DNA from: Planctomycetes bacterium UBA1146
Lineage (GTDB): Bacteria; Planctomycetota; UBA8108; UBA1146
Assembly: GCA_002311345.1 (NCBI GenBank)
Contig: DCAA01000026.1
Span: forward strand, 254,485-318,484
Direction: 5' to 3'
DNA length: 64,000 bases
In this document: one piece after another, positions 34,960 through 43,681 of the stretch
How positions within the stretch are numbered: the first letter of the stretch is position 1
Layout of the letters: each line of letters begins with the position of its first letter
Notes under the pieces: model-generated
Seen by the model: only the letters and a program-made list of their open reading frames with translations
Told to the model about the DNA's origin: nothing
Database searches by the model: none
Made by a program: the position numbers and the translations under genes

Positions 34960-36411
34960 CTACGCCTCATCCGGAAAGACATACTCGGCACGACCGGGAC
35001 GGAACAACATTACATTGGCATCGGCATCACCGATGAAACTCTCGCTGTCCTTGTCGATCTCCAGCAACTTGCCGGCAACGATTCCACTCGAGGCAAAGTC
35101 GACCCCATTGGCGCGTAGATGTCCCACCACGCGCTCCACGTCCGCAGCCGAAGTGGTCGGCCAGGTGATCTTGCTCGCGGCTTGCTTCGGAGAAACGGTC
35201 TCACCCCGTAAGTAGGAGATGTTACCCAGATGACACAGCGCGCTGGAAAGATGTCCATCCTCGATGCTGCCCCTCAATCCGGAAGCATCTCTGGAACGCA
35301 CTGCATCGATGAAGTTCTGGAAGTGATCCTGGGCACCACGCCACTGCTTGATGGTGTTCCCGGCCCGATCTTTGACATGTGCACTCGAGTAGTTGGGCAT
35401 CAACAAGGTACCCTCTTCGCAATGCACCGCAGCACCGATCGACATGCCGAGGTAGCGATCCATGCTGCCACCCCAGTTTTTCTTCTGTGCTGAAAGATTC
35501 GACGGAAGCCCTCGCACCTCGAAGATGATGGGGGCTTCCGGATAATCGAGTATCGAGACCAGCGTGTTGGGTGTGTTGCCATCATCGTCATATCCGAAGC
35601 GACCGCCGTAACCGATGACGCGGTCCGGCATCCGATCGTAACCCATCGCCCAGCGACACAGATCCATCTGGTGAATTCCCTGGTTGCCGAGATCCCCGTT
35701 TCCAGTATCGAAATCCCAGTGCCAGTCGTAATGCAACTGACGACGGCGCAACGGTTTCATCGGAGCAGGTCCGGTCCACAGGTCGTAGTCAACTCCCTTG
35801 GGGATATCGCGCGGTCCATCCACTTTGCCGATGGAAGTGCGCGGCTTGTAACAGAGTCCACGCGCCAGCAACGGCTTACCGATATGGCCCTCGTGCATCC
35901 AAGCGATGGCCTCGCGGATCGCCGAAGAAGAACGTGACTGGGTTCCGCTCTGAACGATCCGTCCATGTCGCTTGGCGGCTTCCACCATCAAACGTCCTTC
36001 ACGGACGTTGTGGCTGACCGGTTTCTCGACGTAGACATCTTTTCCGGCAGCACAGGCCCACACCGTCTGCATCGCGTGCCAGTGGTTGGGGGTCGCAATC
36101 GACACCACATCGATGTCGTCGCGAGCCAGTACGTCCCGGAAGTCGCGGAAGATCTGTGTCTCGGTGCCCTTCTCGGCCAGTTCTCGCTGACGATTCTCGA
36201 GGATTCCCTGATCGACATCACACAGAGCTACCACTCGCACTCCCTCGAGGCGGTTAAGACCCTGGACATGAGCCCAACCTCGACTGCGAATCCCGACCAC
36301 CGCCACCCGGATCTCATCGGGCTTGCGGGTTGTGAATGCGAGCGGCGATTTTCCGAGGGCGAGGGCAGTTCCTGCAGCGATACCTGTGGTGACGAAGGTC
36401 CTGCGATCCAT
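34960..36411 (-). CDS. Tat-exported Gfo/Idh/MocA-family oxidoreductase
   Basis: 483-aa NAD(P)-dependent oxidoreductase. A twin-arginine leader (MDRRTFVTTGIAAGTALALG) precedes the Rossmann fold (VAVVGIRSRGWAH). The conserved EKP triad is seen in DVYVEKPVSHN, and the substrate domain carries the GNQGIHQMDLCRWAMG signature with the catalytic histidine. AGGAGGT lies 7 bases before the ATG. Planctomycetes encode many such exported enzymes, usually near sugar isomerases, as here. The sugar or cyclitol substrate cannot be predicted. Confidence 0.92.
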   Translation of the reverse strand: MDRRTFVTTGIAAGTALALGKSPLAFTTRKPDEIRVAVVGIRSRGWAHVQGLNRLEGVRVVALCDVDQGILENRQRELAEKGTETQIFRDFRDVLARDDIDVVSIATPNHWHAMQTVWACAAGKDVYVEKPVSHNVREGRLMVEAAKRHGRIVQSGTQSRSSSAIREAIAWMHEGHIGKPLLARGLCYKPRTSIGKVDGPRDIPKGVDYDLWTGPAPMKPLRRRQLHYDWHWDFDTGNGDLGNQGIHQMDLCRWAMGYDRMPDRVIGYGGRFGYDDDGNTPNTLVSILDYPEAPIIFEVRGLPSNLSAQKKNWGGSMDRYLGMSIGAAVHCEEGTLLMPNYSSAHVKDRAGNTIKQWRGAQDHFQNFIDAVRSRDASGLRGSIEDGHLSSALCHLGNISYLRGETVSPKQAASKITWPTTSAADVERVVGHLRANGVDFASSGIVAGKLLEIDKDSESFIGDADANVMLFRPGRAEYVFPDEA

Positions 36412-36532
36412 CTGGGATACCTCCTAGTCAGAGACTCCCGGATGACAGCATGACACCCACCCCCTCACAAGCAGGGAAGGAAGGGCGAATCTGCCTCCAA
36501 CAGCCCGCTGGAGCCGTTCCATGGCCAAACGG

Positions 36533-36559
36533 TTGTCAGATCGAGGGGTGTCCTGTAAA
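36533..36559 (+). promoter_or_regulatory. Weak candidate promoter for the cis-3-hydroxyproline dehydratase set
   Basis: TTGTCA, a 15-base gap and TGTAAA lie about 58 bases before the GTG start, in the 205-bp divergent interval between the Gfo/Idh gene and the dehydratase gene. The spacing is short for sigma-70, so the call is weak. Confidence 0.2.
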
Positions 36560-36616
36560 GCCATGGTGGTACAGGGCTCATCGCGAGCCCGGAAAACCCC
36601 TCTCGCTGGAGGTTTC

Positions 36617-37720
36617 GTGAAAATTCGCCGCATTCAGACCTTCCAGGTCGACCTTCCCCTCGTCGAGGGATCCTATCGCTGGTCCGGAGGAAAATCGGTC
36701 GACGTGTTCGACAGCACCGTGGTCCGGATCGAGACCGACGAGGGCATCACCGGTCATGGTGAAGTGTGTCCACTCGGCCCCGCTTACTTGCCGGCATACG
36801 CCGAGGGAGCTCGCACCGGCATCGCTTTTCTGGCGCCTCAGTTGATCGGCGAAGATCCTTGCGAGTTGCTTCTTCTCAACCAGAAGATGGATGCTTGTCT
36901 CAAAGGCCACCCCTACGTCAAGTCCGCCATCGACATCGCCTGCTGGGACATCCTGGGGCAATCCTCCGGTGTACCCATCAGCACCTTGTTCGGTGGCTGC
37001 CACGGCGATGACTTCGTGCTCTATCGCGCCATCTCCCAGGAAGATCCGGTGGTGATGACCGACAAGGTGCGCGGATATCGAGAAGAAGGATACACCCGCT
37101 TCCAGTTGAAAGTGGGCGGCGATCCCGATGTCGACATCGAACGGATCCACCAGGTACGCGAAATTCTCAAACCATCCGACATTCTCATCGCCGATGCCAA
37201 CACCGGCTGGAGCCAGCACTCCGCGATGCGGGTGGTGAAGGCGGTGAAGAACCTGGATGTCACCATCGAACAGCCTTGCGAGAGTTACGATGAGTGCCTC
37301 GCCGTGCGTCGAAACACCGATCACCCCTTCGTGCTCGACGAGGTGATCGACGGTATCGATGTGCTGCTGCGGGCCCACGCCGATGACGCGATGGATGGGG
37401 TCAATATCAAGATCTCCAAGTTCGGAGGTCTGACCCGAGCGCGGCAAGCCCGTGATCTGTGCGTAGACCTGGGCCTCATCATGACCATCGAGGACGCCTG
37501 GGGCGGCGACATCGTCACCGCGGCGATCGCCCATCTGGCCCACAGCACTCCCCCCCAACTGCTGCTGACGGCGACCGATTTCAACTCGTATGTCACCGTC
37601 CCCATCGCCGATGGAGCGCCGAAACGAGTCAACGGGCGGATGGCAGCCTCGAGCGATCCGGGTCTCGGGATCACACCGATCGAAAGTGCCCTGGGAGATC
37701 CGCTCCTGAGTGTCGAATGA
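36617..37720 (+). CDS. Probable cis-3-hydroxy-L-proline dehydratase (enolase superfamily)
   Basis: 367-aa mandelate-racemase/MLE-family enzyme. It follows closely my recollection of characterised cis-3-hydroxy-L-proline dehydratases: FDSTVVRIETDEGITG, CPLGPAYLPAYAEG, LYRAISQEDP, FQLKVGGDP, ADANTGW, IEQPC, VLDEVIDG, KISKFGG, IEDAWGGDIVTAAIAHLA and FNSYVTV. It has the catalytic lysines and the D/E/E metal ligands. The enzyme would convert cis-3-hydroxy-L-proline to pyrroline-2-carboxylate. The GTG at 36617 is chosen (CTGGAGG 4 bases upstream; length equals relatives). The alternative is hydroxyproline-betaine 2-epimerase, a close relative. It starts the plus-strand set that also carries tryptophan-pathway genes. 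Confidence 0.8.
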   Translation: MKIRRIQTFQVDLPLVEGSYRWSGGKSVDVFDSTVVRIETDEGITGHGEVCPLGPAYLPAYAEGARTGIAFLAPQLIGEDPCELLLLNQKMDACLKGHPYVKSAIDIACWDILGQSSGVPISTLFGGCHGDDFVLYRAISQEDPVVMTDKVRGYREEGYTRFQLKVGGDPDVDIERIHQVREILKPSDILIADANTGWSQHSAMRVVKAVKNLDVTIEQPCESYDECLAVRRNTDHPFVLDEVIDGIDVLLRAHADDAMDGVNIKISKFGGLTRARQARDLCVDLGLIMTIEDAWGGDIVTAAIAHLAHSTPPQLLLTATDFNSYVTVPIADGAPKRVNGRMAASSDPGLGITPIESALGDPLLSVE

Positions 37721-37736
37721 ACGGAGAGAATTGAAG

Positions 37737-38516
37737 ATGCAGATCCAACTCGATGGCAAGACCGCACTCGTCTGTGGAAGTAGTGCCGGTATCGGACTCG
37801 AGTGCGCTCGTGCCATCGCCGACATCGGAGCAAAGGTCACCCTCTGTGCGCGCAATGAAGCAGCCCTCGATGCGGCACTGGAGACACTTCCTGGTGCTGG
37901 CCACTGTCGCATCGTTGCCGATTTCGACCAGCCCGATCAACTCGCCGCCGCGGTGCAATCGCATATCGATGACAACGGTAGTTTTGCCATCCTCGTCAAC
38001 AACTCGGGAGGCCCACCCGGAGGACCGATCTTCGACGCCGACTCGGATGAGTTCCTGACGGCAATCAAGCGACACGTCGTTGGAAACCATCGCCTCGCCC
38101 AGATCGTGGTACCGGGAATGAAGGAGATCGGATACGGCCGCATCGTCAACATCATCTCGACCTCGGTGCGAGAACCAATCTCCAATCTGGGTGTCTCCAA
38201 CACCACCCGCGGTGCTGTCGCTGCCTGGGCAAAGACACTCTCCAAGGAACTCGGCCCCGATGGCATCACCGTCAACAGCGTACTGCCCGGTTTCACCGAT
38301 ACCGCTCGACTCACCCAGTTGATGGAAAAGCGGGCAGCCGCCGAGGGGACCACCGCCGATCAGATTGCCAGCGACTGGATCGACAGCATTCCGCTGGGCC
38401 GATTCGCCTCGGCCGAGGAGATCGGTACGGTAGTGGCTTTTCTCTGCTCTCCGGCAGCCTCATACATCAGCGGAGTCTGCCTGCCAGTGGATGGCGGACG
38501 TCTCAACGTCATCTAG
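37737..38516 (+). CDS. Divergent short-chain dehydrogenase/reductase lacking the YxxxK pair
   Basis: 259-aa SDR with a normal cofactor motif (LVCGSSAGIGLECA), NNSGG strand-4 motif and serine near 141-143. The catalytic YxxxK is replaced by S154-x3-R158 in the stretch GVSNTTRGAVAAW. A known SDR subgroup has the same SN-x-x-R pattern, so this is probably a family feature rather than decay. GGAGAGA lies 9 bases before the ATG. It is placed between the hydroxyproline dehydratase and the aminomuconate genes. I recall such SDRs beside kynurenine genes in Bacteroidetes, which hints at a role in that pathway. Confidence 0.78.
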   Translation: MQIQLDGKTALVCGSSAGIGLECARAIADIGAKVTLCARNEAALDAALETLPGAGHCRIVADFDQPDQLAAAVQSHIDDNGSFAILVNNSGGPPGGPIFDADSDEFLTAIKRHVVGNHRLAQIVVPGMKEIGYGRIVNIISTSVREPISNLGVSNTTRGAVAAWAKTLSKELGPDGITVNSVLPGFTDTARLTQLMEKRAAAEGTTADQIASDWIDSIPLGRFASAEEIGTVVAFLCSPAASYISGVCLPVDGGRLNVI

Positions 38517-38564
38517 AATCGACCACCCGATCAACCACCTGATCGATCACCTGGAAGGGGCCGG

Positions 38565-40043
38565 ATGAACCGCGACACCATCAGCGAGGTGCTGCACTTC
38601 ATCGACGGAGAGCGCATCGCCTCCAGCGACAGCGCCGTCCTCGACAACATCGAACCGGCCACCGGCGAAGCCCTCGGCACCATCGCTGCCGGAAGCAGTG
38701 CCGATGTCGAAAAAGCTGTGACGGCAGCCAACCGTGCCCTACCCCGATGGTCGCAGCTCTCCGCCGATACGAGAAGTTCACACCTCGAGCAACTGGCCGC
38801 GGCCATCGAGGAGAACCTCGACGAACTCGCCACTGCCGAAAGCATCGATAACGGCAAGCCGATTTCGGCCTCACGTAACATCGACATCCCCAGAGCCGCC
38901 GCCAACCTGCGCTTCTTCGCCGGCGCGGCGCGTTATCAGCGAGACGAAGCGTATCGCACACGCCTTCCCGGTGATGACCTGTGGAATGTAGCCGTGAAAA
39001 AACCGATCGGGGTCGCCGGTTGCATCTCGCCGTGGAACTTGCCGCTGTATCTCTTTACCTGGAAGATCGCGCCGGCACTCGCAGCCGGTTGCACAGTCGT
39101 CGGAAAACCATCGGAGTTGACCCCGGCAACGGCGGATCTGCTCGCTCGCGCCGCGCAGAAGGTCGACTTTCCTGCCGGCGTTCTCAACATCGTGCAAGGC
39201 GCCGGTTCGACAGCGGGTGCATCCATCGTCGCGCACCCGGGGATCCCGGCACTATCCTTCACCGGTGGCACCGCCACCGGCGCATCGATCGCCACCATCG
39301 CAGCACCGATGTTCAAGAAGACGTTGCTCGAACTCGGCGGTAAGAACCCGACCGTTGTCTTTGCAGATGCCGACCTCGATGAGGCGATCGAGGGCGCAAC
39401 GAGCGCCGCTTTCTCCAATCAGGGTCAGATCTGCCTGTGCGGTTCTCGAATCCTGGTCGAAAAAAGCATCCAGGAGGAGTTCACCGGTCGACTGGTAGAG
39501 AGAGCATCTGCCATGAAGATCGGGGACCCGCTCGAGGAGTCGACCGAGGTGGGTGCGCTCGTTTCTGCTGCTCACCGCGACAAGGTGGAACGATGCCTCT
39601 CCGTAGCGACCCAGGAGGGAGGCACCATCCTCTGTGGTGGCGAACGTGCCGCTCCGTCCGGACGCTGCAGTGAAGGCTACTTCCTGTCACCGGCAGTGGT
39701 GACCGGACTCGAATCAAATGCCCGAACCAATCAGGAGGAGATCTTCGGACCGGTGGCGACCATCATCGGCTTCGACGACGAGACCTCCGCCATCGAAATC
39801 GCCAACGATGTCCGCTACGGACTGGCGGCGAGTGTCTGGACCCGCGATATCGATCGCGCTCTGCGCGTCTCGGAAAAACTCGAGGCGGGCACGGTGTGGG
39901 TCAACTGCTGGATGAAGCGTGACCTTCGGACCGTTTTCGGCGGTCTCAAGGACAGTGGACTGGGCCGTGAGGGGGGAACCGAATCTCTCGCCTTCTTCCA
40001 GGAAGCGACCAACGTCTGCATCCGTTTCGATTCGAAGGGGTGA
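38565..40043 (+). CDS. nbaE: 2-aminomuconic 6-semialdehyde dehydrogenase
   Basis: 492-aa NAD-dependent aldehyde dehydrogenase oxidising 2-aminomuconic semialdehyde to 2-aminomuconate in the kynurenine meta-cleavage route. The nucleophile is C290 in GQICLCGSRI and the general base lies in LLELGGKNP. The CLCGSRILVEKSI stretch and the C-terminal VNCWMKRDLRTVFGGLKDSGLGREG match the ALDH8A1/aminomuconate subgroup rather than betaine aldehyde dehydrogenases. GGAAGGGG precedes the ATG. The downstream gene, 9 bp away, encodes the next enzyme (deaminase), and the upstream decarboxylase gene is on the facing operon. Confidence 0.85.
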   Translation: MNRDTISEVLHFIDGERIASSDSAVLDNIEPATGEALGTIAAGSSADVEKAVTAANRALPRWSQLSADTRSSHLEQLAAAIEENLDELATAESIDNGKPISASRNIDIPRAAANLRFFAGAARYQRDEAYRTRLPGDDLWNVAVKKPIGVAGCISPWNLPLYLFTWKIAPALAAGCTVVGKPSELTPATADLLARAAQKVDFPAGVLNIVQGAGSTAGASIVAHPGIPALSFTGGTATGASIATIAAPMFKKTLLELGGKNPTVVFADADLDEAIEGATSAAFSNQGQICLCGSRILVEKSIQEEFTGRLVERASAMKIGDPLEESTEVGALVSAAHRDKVERCLSVATQEGGTILCGGERAAPSGRCSEGYFLSPAVVTGLESNARTNQEEIFGPVATIIGFDDETSAIEIANDVRYGLAASVWTRDIDRALRVSEKLEAGTVWVNCWMKRDLRTVFGGLKDSGLGREGGTESLAFFQEATNVCIRFDSKG

Positions 40044-40052
40044 GGAAGCGAT

Positions 40053-40475
40053 ATGAACGACATCATCATGAGCGACCGCGCCCCGGAACCGGTGGGTCCC
40101 TATCCTCATGCCCGACGCGCCGGAGATTTTATATACCTGAGCGGTGTAGGTCCCCGATCGCGTGGTAGCAGCGACATCCCGGGGGTCACCCTCGATGAGG
40201 CCGGAAACATCGTAGAATACTGTATCGAGACTCAATGCCGCTGTTGCTTCGAGAACGTCCAGAAAGTGGTCGAGGATGCAGGGGCTCGCTGGGAAGATGT
40301 GGTCGACGTGACCGTGTTTCTCACCGACATGAAGAAGGACTTCGCTTCCTTCAATCAAGTCTACGAACAGTACTTCGGGGAGATCCGGCCGAGCAGAACC
40401 ACCGTCGAGGTGAGAGCCCTGCCCACTCCCATCGCTGTCGAGTTGAAGGTGATCGTCCACGCCCCGCGCAATTGA
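40053..40475 (+). CDS. nbaF: RidA-family 2-aminomuconate deaminase
   Basis: 140-aa YjgF/YER057c/UK114-family protein. Conserved trimer-forming residues are seen in RAGDFIYLSGVGPR, DVVDVTVFLTDMKKDFASFN and PSRTTVEVRALP. Among this family the context directly after 2-aminomuconic semialdehyde dehydrogenase points to 2-aminomuconate deaminase, giving 4-oxalocrotonate and ammonia. The longer N-terminus also fits that subgroup. GAGGAAG lies upstream. A general imine deaminase (RidA) role is the alternative. Confidence 0.8.
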   Translation: MNDIIMSDRAPEPVGPYPHARRAGDFIYLSGVGPRSRGSSDIPGVTLDEAGNIVEYCIETQCRCCFENVQKVVEDAGARWEDVVDVTVFLTDMKKDFASFNQVYEQYFGEIRPSRTTVEVRALPTPIAVELKVIVHAPRN

Positions 40476-40487
40476 GGAGTCGCAGTC

Positions 40488-42257
40488 TTGAACATCGCCG
40501 AACGAAGCCTGCTACCCCTTACCCTCATCGGAATCGGGATTTTCATCTTCCTGGTCGGTTGGTACTTCTTCGCCGATGGGGTCGTCCCCTCCGGTGGCGA
40601 GGTGACGATCACCACCGTGACCGATCCCATCGATGACGTGAACACCATCACCGATTCTGGCGATACCCAGCAAAGACCTCAGCGTGTCTTCGACAACACC
40701 CCGCGCATGCGCTTCGCCGGCCAGGTAATCGATGTCTCGACCGGCCTACCGGTGCTCGGAGCGACCGTCGCTTTCAGAGATGCTTCCGGCTCGAAACCGC
40801 TGGGCCATTTCCGTACCCGAACCGGCGGACTATTTGCTCTCGATGTACCCGAGACGGAGCGGGCGGTGATCTTCGTTCGAGCGCCGGGCTATGCCCCGGG
40901 GCGCTGGAAATGGGGTCACGAGATTCTTCCCGATTCCGATCCCAGCACCAACGCTCATCCGGAGGACCTGCTGCTGGCCATCTCTCCCGAGAGTGTCCTG
41001 TGGATCTCCATCGATAGCAGCGCGACCGAAGCGCCGGAACGTCCCTTTGTCGAGGTACGGATGTTACAGGCACGCACCCCCCGTGAACTGGGTGCACCGG
41101 TAGAGACTCCACCGCAACCGCTCATCGAGGGAGAAATCCGCGTCGGTGGCCTGCTGGCAGGACGTCATCTGGTCAGCATACGTTCCGGTTCGAAGGTGCT
41201 GGCGCGTCGCGAGGTGGAAGTCGGGGAAGGCGAAGAGCGGGACGTGATCTTCCGTCTCGGCCCTTCCATCCAGATCCACGGACTGGTGCTGCGCAACGAC
41301 ATCCCCGTCGATGGTGGAACCATTCAGACCTGGTGTCGAGAAACCCAGGCTTCTTCCGCGGTACCGGTTGCCCGCGACGGTCACTTCGAAACACTTCTGC
41401 CAGGACCGGGACGATGGCGTTTCATCTGGACATCTGCAGCCAAGAGAGGAGAGGGCACCAGCTACGAACTGGAGCTCGACGAAGATGCACAACTGATCAT
41501 CGAGTTTCGTACCGCTTCACTCGATGGAAGAGTGATCGGCCCCGCCGGAGAATCGCTGGTCGGGTTACAAGGCAGTCTTTTCGGACCGCGCCCCTTCTCC
41601 TTCACCACCGATGAACAGGGCCGTTTCTTCATCGATGACATCCCCCACGGTCAATATCGCTGGGTGTTCCTCCAGTTACCCGAAGGGGTATTTGCGCCCA
41701 GTTCACAGTTCGAGGTCAACGGACCCACCATCGAACAGTTCCAATTCCACGGAGCCTGTCGCTTGCTGGTACGGGTGCAGAAAGCGCTCGACGAATACAG
41801 TACTCCCGAGGTGGCAACGGTGCCGGTCTATCGCATCGATGAGAACGGGGCACTGTCGCCGCTGAAGAGAACTGAATCCGTCGGCGAGTTCTGGTGGCCA
41901 CGCCAGGGCGGACTGGGCGTCGTGTACCAGCGCGGCTGGACCCCTTACTTCTTCTCGACCGGTCCGGTCGATTATCCGGTGCCGGTCGATGCGCTGTTGC
42001 AACCGGCCGGAGAAGTGACGGTGACGCTGGTCGGTCTCGATGGAGAGGTGCTGGCCGATCATCCCTTCACCATCGAGACGCTGGCGGCACCACAGATTCC
42101 GGCCGCATGGTCGAAAAGAGCGACCGGACCGCGCGGTTCCTGTCGTGTGACGCTGGCACCGGGCGAGTATCAGATCCACGCCGTTCTCGACAGCGGTCCC
42201 GCCTCAGCCACCGTCATGATCTTCCCACAAAGATCGACACGCCTGCGCCTGCCTTAG
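40488..42257 (+). CDS. Membrane-anchored protein with carboxypeptidase-regulatory-like domains
   Basis: 589-aa protein starting with TTG at 40488, after GAGGAG. One N-terminal transmembrane segment (PLTLIGIGIFIFLVGWYFFA) is followed by a Thr/Asp-rich linker and several beta-sandwich units of the carboxypeptidase-regulatory type (FAGQVIDVSTGLPVLGATV, LDGRVIGPAGESLVGLQG, TTDEQGRFFIDDIPHGQY). It is probably anchored in the inner membrane and exposed to the periplasm. Similar proteins are frequent in planctomycetes. No enzymatic motif was found, and a link to tryptophan or hydroxyproline breakdown is only positional. Confidence 0.75.
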   Translation: MNIAERSLLPLTLIGIGIFIFLVGWYFFADGVVPSGGEVTITTVTDPIDDVNTITDSGDTQQRPQRVFDNTPRMRFAGQVIDVSTGLPVLGATVAFRDASGSKPLGHFRTRTGGLFALDVPETERAVIFVRAPGYAPGRWKWGHEILPDSDPSTNAHPEDLLLAISPESVLWISIDSSATEAPERPFVEVRMLQARTPRELGAPVETPPQPLIEGEIRVGGLLAGRHLVSIRSGSKVLARREVEVGEGEERDVIFRLGPSIQIHGLVLRNDIPVDGGTIQTWCRETQASSAVPVARDGHFETLLPGPGRWRFIWTSAAKRGEGTSYELELDEDAQLIIEFRTASLDGRVIGPAGESLVGLQGSLFGPRPFSFTTDEQGRFFIDDIPHGQYRWVFLQLPEGVFAPSSQFEVNGPTIEQFQFHGACRLLVRVQKALDEYSTPEVATVPVYRIDENGALSPLKRTESVGEFWWPRQGGLGVVYQRGWTPYFFSTGPVDYPVPVDALLQPAGEVTVTLVGLDGEVLADHPFTIETLAAPQIPAAWSKRATGPRGSCRVTLAPGEYQIHAVLDSGPASATVMIFPQRSTRLRLP

Positions 42258-42268
42258 CCAACCGTCAC

Positions 42269-42889
42269 CTAGGAGTGGATGGTCCGGAGTACCGCTCGCA
42301 CCGGGCTGGCATCGAATCCGGTCAGTTTCAGCGGCAGCGCGATCAGTTCGTAGATGCCATCCTCGACCCCTTCGAGAAAAAGCCCCTCGAGGATCAGAAT
42401 GCCGCTACGACGACAGGCATCGTGGGATGGCAGATCGGTCGAGTCGGCGACATCGACGCTGGGCGTATCGACCCCCAGCAACTTCACCCCATCCTCTGAC
42501 AACTTCTCGATCAGTTGGGGACTGATGCCGGCGAAGTCGCCGCCCCAGTGATCGGGATCGGGATGGGTTCCGGTCGCCAGGATCAGCCGCTCTTCTCCGA
42601 CAGCCCGCGGTAGTTCCTCGATCACCGATCCTCGTTCTGCATCGATTCGCATCACGTCACAAGGACCGATGCATCGTTCGAGTGCCACCGCCTCGATGCT
42701 GATGCCATCGATATCGTAGTGGCTCGGTGCATCGAGGTGACTGCCGACATGCACCGTCGAACGCATCGTCGACAGGGTCAGGTTGTCGTCATTTCGTAGA
42801 TCGAGCAGCACTTCGCGAGTCAGTGGTGAATCGCCCGGAAATACCGCAATCGACGGGTTGAGAGCCGCAGAGATGTCGATGAGGGTCAA
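42269..42889 (-). CDS. kynB: Kynurenine formamidase
   Basis: 206-aa cyclase-family metal hydrolase that cleaves N-formylkynurenine to kynurenine and formate. The metal motif HxGxHxDxP is intact (H47, H51, D53 in TVHVGSHLDAPSHY), with FPGDSPLTRE and IDISAALNP in the usual places. It is the last gene of the minus-strand kynurenine operon, 9 bases after tryptophan dioxygenase. Its end faces the plus-strand set. Confidence 0.93.
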   Translation of the reverse strand: MTLIDISAALNPSIAVFPGDSPLTREVLLDLRNDDNLTLSTMRSTVHVGSHLDAPSHYDIDGISIEAVALERCIGPCDVMRIDAERGSVIEELPRAVGEERLILATGTHPDPDHWGGDFAGISPQLIEKLSEDGVKLLGVDTPSVDVADSTDLPSHDACRRSGILILEGLFLEGVEDGIYELIALPLKLTGFDASPVRAVLRTIHS

Positions 42890-42898
42890 GGTTTCGCC

Positions 42899-43681
42899 TC
42901 ACATCCGTGATCGGATCGCCCACAGGTCAGGAAACAGCGGCTGGAACAGGGTTTTCTTGAGGAAATCAATTCCGTCGCTGCCACCGGTACCGATCTTGGT
43001 GCCGATGGTGCGCTCTGCCAGTTTCACGTGGCGGTAACGCCACTCCTGCAGCCCCTCATCCAGGTCGGTGAGTAACTCGAGCATCACAGAGAAATCCGGC
43101 TTGTCGCGGTACATTCGTAGCAACTCCTCCTGCACCGCGTCATTGCCAGTGATCGCTTCGCGCACATCTCGCTCGAGAACCTCGGCCGGGATGTCACAAC
43201 CGCTGCGAGAGAGGAACCCGTGCAGCGCATCTTGCAGTGCCCGTGCCTCGAACGCCGCGGCCAGTTCATCCCGTAAAGGTACCTCGTCACTGATGGACTC
43301 GAGAATGCGGGCGCGTTTGAATCCGAGACGAAACTCGAGGATCCTGAACTGCACCGACTGGAGCCCACTGGCAGTATCGAGACGATCCCGGAAGGACAGG
43401 AACGAGAGTGGCGTCATCGTCTCCAGGATGTCGACCTGCTGCACCAGGGTCTTCATCACCATCCGCATGCGCTTCAACGTCGCGATGCAGCCCCATAGAT
43501 CGTCTGCATCGAGACGCTCCTCGGCGCGATCCAGTTCATGAAGGAACTCCTTGAACCACAACTCGTAGGTCTGGTGAATGACGATGAACAGCGTCTCGTC
43601 ATGTTCAGGCGGCTCGGAACGCGGTACCTGAAGAGCGAGCAGTTTTTCGAGTTCTAGATAACTGTGGTAGGTCAGGGCCAT
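42899..43681 (-). CDS. kynA: Tryptophan 2,3-dioxygenase
   Basis: 260-aa haem dioxygenase opening the indole ring of L-tryptophan to N-formylkynurenine. Conserved segments are LTYHSYLELEKLLALQ, IVIHQTYELWFKEFLHELD (with the substrate-base histidine), SFRDRLDTASGLQSVQFR, and RYRHVKLAERTIGTKIGTGGS (with the proximal haem histidine). Length is typical of bacterial enzymes. The start overlaps the last 10 bases of the monooxygenase gene, so the two are translationally coupled. Confidence 0.95.
   Translation of the reverse strand: MALTYHSYLELEKLLALQVPRSEPPEHDETLFIVIHQTYELWFKEFLHELDRAEERLDADDLWGCIATLKRMRMVMKTLVQQVDILETMTPLSFLSFRDRLDTASGLQSVQFRILEFRLGFKRARILESISDEVPLRDELAAAFEARALQDALHGFLSRSGCDIPAEVLERDVREAITGNDAVQEELLRMYRDKPDFSVMLELLTDLDEGLQEWRYRHVKLAERTIGTKIGTGGSDGIDFLKKTLFQPLFPDLWAIRSRM

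Noticed and set aside
36617..37720. Annotation as L-fuconate, galactarate or generic mandelate racemase
   Set aside because: The specific segments (FDSTVV, RAISQE, DEVIDG, WGGDIVTAAIAHLA) fit the cis-3-hydroxyproline dehydratase / hydroxyproline-betaine epimerase group better than sugar-acid dehydratases.
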